A stretch of DNA of 34,653 nt. It comes from Phycisphaerae bacterium (lineage in GTDB: Bacteria; Planctomycetota; Phycisphaerae; Sedimentisphaerales; SM23-30). The notes under the pieces are model-generated. The model made no database searches. It was given only the letters and a program-made list of their open reading frames with translations, and was not told the DNA's origin. Of the stretch, positions 6,682-13,189 are shown piece by piece; within the stretch, counting starts at the first letter, position 1, and every line of letters begins with the position of its first letter. A program made the position numbers and the translations under genes. The DNA lies in contig JAEIOG010000052.1 in NCBI GenBank assembly GCA_016342495.1, positions 1 through 34,653 of the forward strand. The letters are read 5' to 3'.

Positions 6682-9519
6682 TTAATCCAGAGTTCTTGCC
6701 ACTTCAATATATTCGAAGGCTTCAAGGATATCGCCAGGCTTGAGGTCATCAAAGCCTATGAGTTTAATGCCACATTCATAGCCGGATTTAACTTCAGAGG
6801 CATCATCTTTAATGCGTTTTAATGAGTCCATAGGTGTTTCATCGCGAATGATAATGCCATCGCGAACAACGCGGATTTTAGCATTTCGCGTGATAGAGCC
6901 ATCTTTGACAATACAGCCAGCGATAGTTCCAAGTCTTGAAATCTTAAATATCTGGCGAACTTCTGCACGGCCCAGAGGTTTTTCCTGAATAGTTGGTTCA
7001 AGCATACCTTCCAGAGCTTTACGGATATCATCAGATATTTGGTAAATGATCCGGTAAAGACGAATTTCGACGTTTTCACGCTCAGCCAAGGATCGTGAAT
7101 GTTCGTCAGCTACGACCTGGAAACCAATAATAATCGCATTAGAAGCCTGGGCCAGAACAACATCACTTTCAGAGATTGGTCCAACTGCGGCATGCAAGAC
7201 GCGAACGGCAACTTCAGCCGTATTAAGTTCAGTTAAGGCATTGCAGAGAACATCAACGGAACCCTGAACATCGGCTTTAACAATGACATTAAGTTCTTTA
7301 ACTTCGCCGGCTTTAATTTCAGCAAAGAGATTTTCAAGAGTAATCTGGCTACGACGGGCAAGGTTTTTCTGGCGTTTTTTCTCTTGTTGTTCAGCCGCAA
7401 TTTGAGCTGATTTAGATGCATCATTAATAACATAAAAACGATCGCCAGCAATTGGGACTTCACTTAGGCCTGTAATAACAACAGGAGATGACGGGCCAGC
7501 TGATTGCAGTTTTTCACCAGTGGCATCAGTCATTGTACGGATCCGACCATGGCTTGAGCCTGTTACAACTATGTCGCCAACATTAAGAGTGCCTTCTTTA
7601 ACCAGCATACGGGCAACCGGTCCAAAATGACTTGTCATATTAGATTCGATGACCCAGCCAGTGGAGTCACCTTCGGTGCGAGCTTTTAAGGCATGAACTT
7701 CCGCTACATAGTCAAGTATTTCTACCAGGTCTGTCATGCCGGTACCGTTGATAGCGGAAGTCTGAATGACTTCGACATCGCCACCCCATTCGGTCGGGAC
7801 TAATTCATGTTCGGCTAATTGCCCCATCACACGGGTCGGGTCAGCCGAAGGCATGTCAATTTTATTCATAGCGACTACTATCGGAACCCCGGCAGCTTTA
7901 GCATGATTAATAGCTTCTTCGGTCTGAGGCATTATGCCATCATCGGCGGCAACAACCAGCACGACAATATCAGTCATATTTGCACCGCGGGCACGCATTT
8001 CGGTAAATGCTTTGTGACCAGGGGTGTCCAGGAAGGTTACGCGACGTTTGCCATCATCATAAAGGTATGAGCCGATATGCTGAGTGATACCGCCAGCTTC
8101 GCCTTTGGTAACTGATTCTTTGCGAATATAATCAAGCAATGAAGTTTTGCCATGGTCGACGTGACCCAGAAAAGCTACGACCGGTGGACGAGGCTGGATA
8201 TCCTGGTCAGCAATTGTTTCAAAGTCTTCGGCTAATGAGTCCCACATTGATTTTTGTTCTTCGACGGTTAGCTCAACGCCAAATTCCAAAGCGACCATCA
8301 TAGCCGAATCAGTATCAATACTGGCATTGACATTGGCCATTATACCCATGCCCATCAGTTTGCCAATAATTTGGTTAGCACGAATGCCAATAGCGGCACA
8401 AAGATCTTTAATAATAACAGGTTCTTTGATAGTTGCCTGTTCAATTTTCTTTTGTTGTGCCTGAGTGCCTCCGCCATGATTCGTCATGCGGCGTTCACGT
8501 TTGTGGAGTTTGCCACTGGAGGCCGCGGCCAATCTAGCCTGGCGTTCGGCTAAATCACGGTCGCGGAAAGACATGATGTCTTTATTTCCGCCACGGCGTC
8601 CGCTACGAGTCACTTTTTTACGGGCAGCAGTATTTTTTTCTTCTTCTGATACATGTTTAGCGTGACGTTTTTTGGTGGTTTTCTTAGCAGAGGAACCTGT
8701 TGCCGCTGGTATTGGCTGATTGTCTACATCATTAGTTGGGCCACTATCGAATCTTGGTCGACGCGGTCCTCGGCCTGGAGGAGCCGGGAGATATTCTGCT
8801 TTTTCGGTACGAATAACCTTTGGACCCGAAAGCACGGCTGGCTTGGGAATAAAGTTAATCGGTTTGGGAGCAGGGGCAAGTGGTTTGTTGGTTTCGATAT
8901 GGCCAACAAATCGGGGGCCTTGATGTTCGGTTTTTTTAGCTTTAGCTTTTGATTTAGATTTTTTGATATTATTAGCCTGGTCGGTTGGTTCAGGAATAAT
9001 CTGAGGTTGAGTTTTTACCTCTTCTGGAACTTCACTGACGGGAGAATCATCAATCGATGGCTCGACAGATTCAGGCCCTTGAGGTTCTGGAGCTATTTCG
9101 GTGGCAACTTGTTCCTGTGGGCTAACACGCTTAGGAAGTTCTTTGCCTTGGCGTAGGGGCATATCAGCAACGGCAGGTTCAGTGGTTTTGACAGGTGTTT
9201 GTTGCGGGGCTGGTTCTTGAATCTCAGCCTCAGTAGCCTTGTCATCCTTGTCATCAGAATCATCCTGCACGGTTTTGGCAGGTTCGGCCATTTTACTTTT
9301 CTTTTTTGTCTTAACCTTTTCCAGGTCGACAGGAGCAGATTCTTCAACCGTAGTAGAAAGCTCCTGGCCACTGAACCATTCACGAATGGTGGCTTCCAGT
9401 CCAGCTGAAAGGGTAGCCATATGATTCTTTACATCCAGACCTTCAGCGTTGCACTTCGTAACAATCGCAGTGCTTTTTACTCCAAGCTCTTTAGCAAGTT
9501 GGTGTACTCGTTTTGCCAA
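6682..9519 (-). CDS. infB: translation initiation factor IF-2
   Basis: IF-2 is the GTPase that recruits fMet-tRNA to the 30S subunit and promotes subunit joining. The 945-residue protein starts with an IF2_N domain (about 1-52). A long Glu/Pro/Lys-rich linker follows, then a second IF2_N-type domain (about 365-425) and the G domain with GHVDHGKT (about 452-459), DTPGH and NKID. The beta-barrel and C-terminal tRNA-binding domains close it. The start is TTG at 9517-9519, supported by GGAGG 6 nt upstream. It lies 126 nt downstream of nusA in a spacer with several short hairpins. Confidence 0.96.
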   Translation of the reverse strand: MAKRVHQLAKELGVKSTAIVTKCNAEGLDVKNHMATLSAGLEATIREWFSGQELSTTVEESAPVDLEKVKTKKKSKMAEPAKTVQDDSDDKDDKATEAEIQEPAPQQTPVKTTEPAVADMPLRQGKELPKRVSPQEQVATEIAPEPQGPESVEPSIDDSPVSEVPEEVKTQPQIIPEPTDQANNIKKSKSKAKAKKTEHQGPRFVGHIETNKPLAPAPKPINFIPKPAVLSGPKVIRTEKAEYLPAPPGRGPRRPRFDSGPTNDVDNQPIPAATGSSAKKTTKKRHAKHVSEEEKNTAARKKVTRSGRRGGNKDIMSFRDRDLAERQARLAAASSGKLHKRERRMTNHGGGTQAQQKKIEQATIKEPVIIKDLCAAIGIRANQIIGKLMGMGIMANVNASIDTDSAMMVALEFGVELTVEEQKSMWDSLAEDFETIADQDIQPRPPVVAFLGHVDHGKTSLLDYIRKESVTKGEAGGITQHIGSYLYDDGKRRVTFLDTPGHKAFTEMRARGANMTDIVVLVVAADDGIMPQTEEAINHAKAAGVPIVVAMNKIDMPSADPTRVMGQLAEHELVPTEWGGDVEVIQTSAINGTGMTDLVEILDYVAEVHALKARTEGDSTGWVIESNMTSHFGPVARMLVKEGTLNVGDIVVTGSSHGRIRTMTDATGEKLQSAGPSSPVVITGLSEVPIAGDRFYVINDASKSAQIAAEQQEKKRQKNLARRSQITLENLFAEIKAGEVKELNVIVKADVQGSVDVLCNALTELNTAEVAVRVLHAAVGPISESDVVLAQASNAIIIGFQVVADEHSRSLAERENVEIRLYRIIYQISDDIRKALEGMLEPTIQEKPLGRAEVRQIFKISRLGTIAGCIVKDGSITRNAKIRVVRDGIIIRDETPMDSLKRIKDDASEVKSGYECGIKLIGFDDLKPGDILEAFEYIEVARTLD

Positions 9520-9645
9520 TCAAAACCTCCGGGCCAGGGCCCTTAGTTGCATTAATGCACCTTACATCAAGGCCGGGTTTTGCAGACAAAACTACAGTTG
9601 GGCCTTTAAGCGGTGCTTATGTTATCTAGCATACTCACTTGAGTA

Positions 9646-10917
9646 TTACTCTTGGTCATCTTCGTTTTCAGGATTATTAGCAACCAGGTCGCTAATACCA
9701 CTTTTTGTTGGGCTGGTGCCCAGTTCACTTTGCAGAACAGACTGGGCAGCGGTAGGCTTACTGCTACGTAAAGCTGAAAGCCTTTGGGCTTCTTTAGACG
9801 CTGCCAGGACGATATCAGTTGCCAGTTTCATATCTAGTTCCAGCGATTCTTTAAGGGGCTCAGGACCAATTTCTTCGATGTCCAGCACCGATATGATACC
9901 TAAAGCCATGAATTTATCTATCATTGTGTCGTCAATGCCTTCGACAGAGCGAAGGGTAGTCAGCAAAGAATCGACATTTTCATTATATTCAGTTGGTGTC
10001 AGGATGTCGATATCCCAGCCTGTTAAACGAGCTGCGAGTCTGACATTTTGCCCTCTTTTACCAATAGCCAAAGAAAGCTGATCTTCGCTTACAACAACAG
10101 TAGCTCTTGTAAGTTCAAAACATAGAGCGGTTTCCTGAACTTCAGCAGGTCTTAAAGCATTGCCAATGAATATCTGGGAAGATTCGTTCCAACGAACAAT
10201 ATCAATTTTTTCGCCATTGAGTTCATCAACGATATTTTTAATTCGGCTACCGCGGACACCAACACAAGCTCCGACAGCATCAACTTTATTGTCAAGACTG
10301 ATAACGGCGGCTTTGGTTCGATATCCAGCTTCACGCGAAAGAGCTTTCAATTCGATGGTCTGCTCGGTAACTTCTGGCACTTCCTGCTCAAAAAGTCTTC
10401 TGATAAAATCAGGATGCGTACGCGAAAGAATAATTTTAACCTGATTGCTTTGTTCTTTAACTTCGTAAATCAAAGCCCGGACTCTTTCGCCTACGGCAGG
10501 TCTTTCGCCCGGAATTTGTTCAGATTTAGGCAAAATCGCTTCGGTGCGACCCAGATTGATGATGCAGGTGCCACCTTCGATCCGAGCGACATTACCAGAG
10601 ATAATCTGGCCAATGCGATCTTGATATTCATTATAGATGCTGTCACGTTCATCTTCGCGCAGTTTCTGGATCATAACCTGCTTAACAGTTTGGGCCGGAA
10701 TTCTGCCGAGGTCTTTGATATTTATCTGAAGGCCATCTTTAAACGCGGCAATATCACCGGTTTCTCTATCAATCAGAACTTCGATTTCTTCGTCGGTACC
10801 AAAATGTTTGCGGGCACCAGAGACCATAGCAACTTCGATATCAGCTAAAATGCTGTCGCGACTGATGTTTTTGTCTCTTGCGATACCATCTACAATTCTT
10901 AAAAGTTCCTGATTCAT
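9646..10917 (-). CDS. nusA: transcription termination/antitermination protein NusA
   Basis: NusA binds RNA polymerase and nascent RNA and modulates pausing, termination and antitermination. In order there are an N-terminal polymerase-binding domain (about 1-100), an S1 domain (about 105-175, QIISGNVARIEGG), and two KH domains, the second marked by AIGKRGQNVRLAARL. A C-terminal acidic HhH-like region holds RSVEGIDDTMIDKF and IEEIGPEPL. The start ATG (10915-10917) has a weak AAAGG about 12 nt upstream. It is the first gene of the nusA-infB-DUF503-rbfA operon; rimP, its frequent upstream partner, is absent. A candidate promoter (11023-11051) and a leader with alternative hairpins precede it. Confidence 0.96.
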   Translation of the reverse strand: MNQELLRIVDGIARDKNISRDSILADIEVAMVSGARKHFGTDEEIEVLIDRETGDIAAFKDGLQINIKDLGRIPAQTVKQVMIQKLREDERDSIYNEYQDRIGQIISGNVARIEGGTCIINLGRTEAILPKSEQIPGERPAVGERVRALIYEVKEQSNQVKIILSRTHPDFIRRLFEQEVPEVTEQTIELKALSREAGYRTKAAVISLDNKVDAVGACVGVRGSRIKNIVDELNGEKIDIVRWNESSQIFIGNALRPAEVQETALCFELTRATVVVSEDQLSLAIGKRGQNVRLAARLTGWDIDILTPTEYNENVDSLLTTLRSVEGIDDTMIDKFMALGIISVLDIEEIGPEPLKESLELDMKLATDIVLAASKEAQRLSALRSSKPTAAQSVLQSELGTSPTKSGISDLVANNPENEDDQE

Positions 10918-10945
10918 CGCTGTAATACCTTTATTTCAAGAGTTC

Positions 10946-11006
10946 AGCGTCAAAAGTTGCTGTCCCGACGCTAAGTTAGGGGTGGCATACAAATTTACTT
11001 TTGACG
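10946..11006 (-). promoter_or_regulatory. nusA leader with two mutually exclusive hairpins
   Basis: In the nusA 5' leader, 10948-10957 (CGTCAAAAGT on +) is perfectly complementary to 10997-11006 (ACTTTTGACG), a 10-bp stem. The overlapping 10946-10951 (AGCGTC) is perfectly complementary to 10967-10972 (GACGCT), a 6-bp stem. Both use the same central arm, so only one can form at a time. The predicted transcription start is about 11016, so the structure opens the transcript and ends about 28 nt before the nusA ATG. Confidence 0.45.
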
Positions 11007-11022
11007 TATTGCTCATTCTATC

Positions 11023-11051
11023 TATATAACAAAAAAAAGCGGGAAAGTTAA
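11023..11051 (-). promoter_or_regulatory. candidate nusA operon promoter
   Basis: On the - strand, TTAACT (11046-11051) and TATATA (11023-11028) are separated by 17 nt; each matches the sigma-70 consensus at four of six positions. The -35 box overlaps the 12-bp palindrome GTTAACGTTAAC (11047-11058), a possible operator. The predicted start gives a leader of about 98 nt. Confidence 0.4.
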
Positions 11052-11463
11052 CGTTAACCCACTTTAGCATTCAACAGAAAATAGACCTTGCGGTCAGTTC
11101 TATTGATAGTTTCCAAGTTGAAAACAGAGCTAATTTACATAATCCATGTCTCCTGCCTCTCATTTAGAGAGGTTAATCAGCAGGAAAACTGCTGTCAAGC
11201 ACATCTGATAATTAAGCTACAAAGTTAACGTTCTTTACCTAGCACAGTTACAAGAGTATATTTTTAACACATTTTTAGCAAAAGGCCAAGTATTTTTTTA
11301 TTTTTTATGCAAAAGTAGTTATATTCAGGGCTAAAAAGTTGAAAAAAGAGGACGCAGAGGTGGTGGGCCCTTATCTGGGGTGCCAGGAAAAGCGGGAAAT
11401 TGATCCAATAATTGGAAATTTGGCAGTTTTTTTGATAAATAATAAGTTTTTCTGATTCTTGAC

Positions 11464-11492
11464 TTGACATAATGGACTCAACTCTGTAAATT
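11464..11492 (+). promoter_or_regulatory. tRNA-Lys promoter
   Basis: A perfect TTGACA (11464-11469) is followed after 17 nt by TAAATT (11487-11492). The predicted start is near 11499, about 60 nt upstream of the mature tRNA. Confidence 0.75.
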
Positions 11493-11560
11493 TTCATGAC
11501 ACTTGCCAACAGGAACGCAAAAGTGGCAAAGTGTACTAAGTCTTTATAGCATAATGACTT

Positions 11561-11633
11561 GGGAGTGTAGCTCAGTTGGTAGAGCAACGGCCTTTTAAGC
11601 CGTGGGTCCTGGGTTCGAGTCCCAGCGCTCTCA
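11561..11633 (+). tRNA. tRNA-Lys (anticodon UUU)
   Basis: A full cloverleaf can be drawn. The acceptor stem is GGGAGTG with CGCTCTC (two G-U pairs) plus discriminator A. The D arm is GCTC/GAGC around AGTTGGTA. The anticodon stem ACGGC/GCCGT has loop CTTTTAA, giving anticodon TTT (Lys). The T arm is CTGGG/CCCAG with loop TTCGAGT. The 3' CCA is not encoded and must be added enzymatically. The gene is monocistronic, with its own promoter and terminator. Confidence 0.97.
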
Positions 11634-11637
11634 TTCG

Positions 11638-11681
11638 TAAGGCCTTGTAAATTAATGGTTTATAAGGCCTTATTTTTTTTG
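11638..11681 (+). terminator. Rho-independent terminator of tRNA-Lys
   Basis: A 14-bp stem (one G-U pair), TAAGGCCTTGTAAA (11638-11651) with TTTATAAGGCCTTA (11659-11672), closes a 7-nt loop and is followed by T8. Confidence 0.92.
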
Positions 11682-12027
11682 TTAGTTTCGATGGCCATAT
11701 CAAAAGTCAAAATCCCTAAAGTATCAAAAGTACCCGCAAAGCTCACCTATATCAGGTTTTGCTTTATTATGAATATTGCAATTCGTAGGGGCACCCCTTG
11801 TGGGTTCCCAAAACCATTATTTTTGGCTGGATATTAAAATTCAGCTAAAAGTCAAAAGCCTTGCCGGTTAACGGGCAGGGACAAGGCTTTCCCTTCGGGT
11901 GTGTTGAAATGAAATATCGACATTTTTTCTAAGTAATGGCTAATAACTGTTTAGTTAAGCTGGACTTTTTTTATTTCTGCGGTTAGAATTCTATCTTCCC
12001 TGCTGGGTAGTCAATTGTTTAATACTA
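11682..12027. other. intergenic region with a chain of hairpins
   Basis: No gene is visible. Three hairpins follow one another. The first is GGGGCACCC with GGGTTCCC (11788-11809, one bulge). The second is TTTTGGCTG with CAGCTAAAA (11821-11850, one G-U). The third is AAAGCCTTG with CAAGGCTTT (11855-11890), followed by CCC-TT-CGGG. None ends in a good T-run, so they are not ordinary terminators. The first resembles short GC-rich dispersed palindromes (REP-like), which I cannot confirm from one copy. Confidence 0.45.
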
Positions 12028-12058
12028 TTGACAATTAAAATGTTAATGAAAATATTAT
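12028..12058 (+). promoter_or_regulatory. candidate tdh promoter
   Basis: A perfect TTGACA (12028-12033) lies upstream of tdh, with AT-rich -10 candidates AATATT (12051-12056, 17-nt spacer) or TATTAT (12053-12058). An inverted repeat AATTGT/ACAATT spans the -35 box, a possible operator. The leader would be very short, since the tdh ribosome-binding site AGGAG lies at about 12064. Confidence 0.5.
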
Positions 12059-12073
12059 TATACAGGAGCCGTA

Positions 12074-13099
12074 ATGAAGGCGATAACCAAAAAGAAACCT
12101 GAAGTCGGATTGTGGCTTGAAGACGTCGAAGTACCAAAATATGGTATTAATGATGTCCTAATCAAAATTACCAAGACTTCTATTTGTGGGACTGATGTTC
12201 ATATTTATAACTGGGATCAATGGGCCCAAAAGACTATAAAGCCTCCTATGACAATAGGGCACGAGTTTGTTGGCGTAATCTGTGAAGTTGGCGATAATGT
12301 CCATGATTTCCATGTGGGCAATTTGGTCTCCGGTGAAGGGCACCTGGTTTGTGGTCGTTGCCGTAACTGTCTGGCTGGGCGCAGGCATCTTTGCAAGGAT
12401 ACCCATGGCATTGGTGTAAATCGTGATGGGGCATATGCTGAGTATCTTTCGATGCCAGTGACAAATGTCTGGCCTGCCAATCCCAAAATTTCCAAAGATA
12501 TTATCAGTTGTTTTGACCCTTTTGGTAATGCTACCCATACCGCATTGAGTTTTCCTGTATTAGGCGAAGATGTTTTGATTACCGGAGCAGGGCCAATTGG
12601 CTGTATGGCCGCAGCGATAGCAAAGTTTTGCGGTGCCCGCCATATTGTTGTTACTGATATTAACCCATACAGATTGAATTTAGCTAAGAAGCTCGGGGCT
12701 ACCAGAGTTGTTAATGTTGCAGAAGAAAAATTATGTGATGTTGTCAAGGAACTTGGTATGAGAGAAGGCTTTGATGTTGGTATGGAAATGTCTGGTGCAC
12801 CTGCGGCATTTAAAGATATGATTGCCAATATGTGTCATGGCGGGAAAATTGCATTGCTTGGTATCCTTCCTCCGACGGCTGTCGACTGGGATGTTATCGC
12901 ATTTAATATGCTGACAATCAAAGGTATTTATGGTCGTGAAATGTATGAAACCTGGTATAAGATGGAAATGATGCTGGAAAGCGGTTTGGATATCACTCCG
13001 ATCATTACCCATAACTTCCACTATACCGAATTTGAAAAAGGGTTTGAAGCCATGCGATCTGGTAATTCTGGTAAGGTTGTTTTGAACTGGGAAGATTAG
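12074..13099 (+). CDS. tdh: L-threonine 3-dehydrogenase
   Basis: TDH oxidises L-threonine with NAD+ to 2-amino-3-oxobutyrate, normally cleaved next by Kbl to glycine and acetyl-CoA. The 341 residues match the E. coli enzyme in length and nearly in register. Catalytic zinc ligands are Cys38, His63 and Glu64 (GHE), and structural zinc ligands are Cys93, Cys96, Cys99 and Cys107. The Rossmann motif is GAGPIG, and [14 protein letters not shown] is typical of TDH rather than other zinc dehydrogenases. The ribosome-binding site AGGAG precedes the ATG. The usual neighbour kbl is not in the window, so this gene appears monocistronic. Confidence 0.94.
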   Translation: MKAITKKKPEVGLWLEDVEVPKYGINDVLIKITKTSICGTDVHIYNWDQWAQKTIKPPMTIGHEFVGVICEVGDNVHDFHVGNLVSGEGHLVCGRCRNCLAGRRHLCKDTHGIGVNRDGAYAEYLSMPVTNVWPANPKISKDIISCFDPFGNATHTALSFPVLGEDVLITGAGPIGCMAAAIAKFCGARHIVVTDINPYRLNLAKKLGATRVVNVAEEKLCDVVKELGMREGFDVGMEMSGAPAAFKDMIANMCHGGKIALLGILPPTAVDWDVIAFNMLTIKGIYGREMYETWYKMEMMLESGLDITPIITHNFHYTEFEKGFEAMRSGNSGKVVLNWED

Positions 13100-13189
13100 A
13101 AAGAAGTTAAAAAATAAAAGTGAACAGTGAAAAGTCAATGTGTTGCAGGCATTGCAACTTAAAACTGTTAGTTTTAGAACTTAGTTATT

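Larger units (their letters stand above)
10918..11463. other. long intergenic region between nusA and tRNA-Lys
   Basis: I see no credible gene here. Besides the nusA promoter and leader, it holds two adjacent perfect hairpins: CCTCTC-ATTTA-GAGAGG (about 11155-11171) and CAGCAG-GAAAA-CTGCTG (about 11178-11194). AAAGTTAACGTT occurs twice (11044 and 11221). A second sigma-70-like pair on + (TTGACG at 11002-11007, TATAAC near 11025) has no gene behind it. A short reverse frame at 11264-11587 runs across the tRNA and is not a gene. Confidence 0.5.

Noticed and set aside
9449-10081. Open frame of 210 codons on + opposite nusA and infB
   Set aside because: It is antisense to clearly identified genes, has no ribosome-binding site or recognisable family, and has unlikely composition.
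11264-11587. 107-codon frame on - in the nusA/tRNA-Lys spacer
   Set aside because: It runs through the tRNA gene and its promoter, and its composition is that of AT-rich non-coding DNA.
11855-11890. Hairpin AAAGCCTTG/CAAGGCTTT as a terminator
   Set aside because: It is followed by CCC, not a T-run, and the tRNA already has a strong terminator at 11638-11681.
12217-12828. 203-codon frame on - opposite tdh
   Set aside because: It is a shadow of the high-confidence tdh gene, with no start signal or family resemblance.
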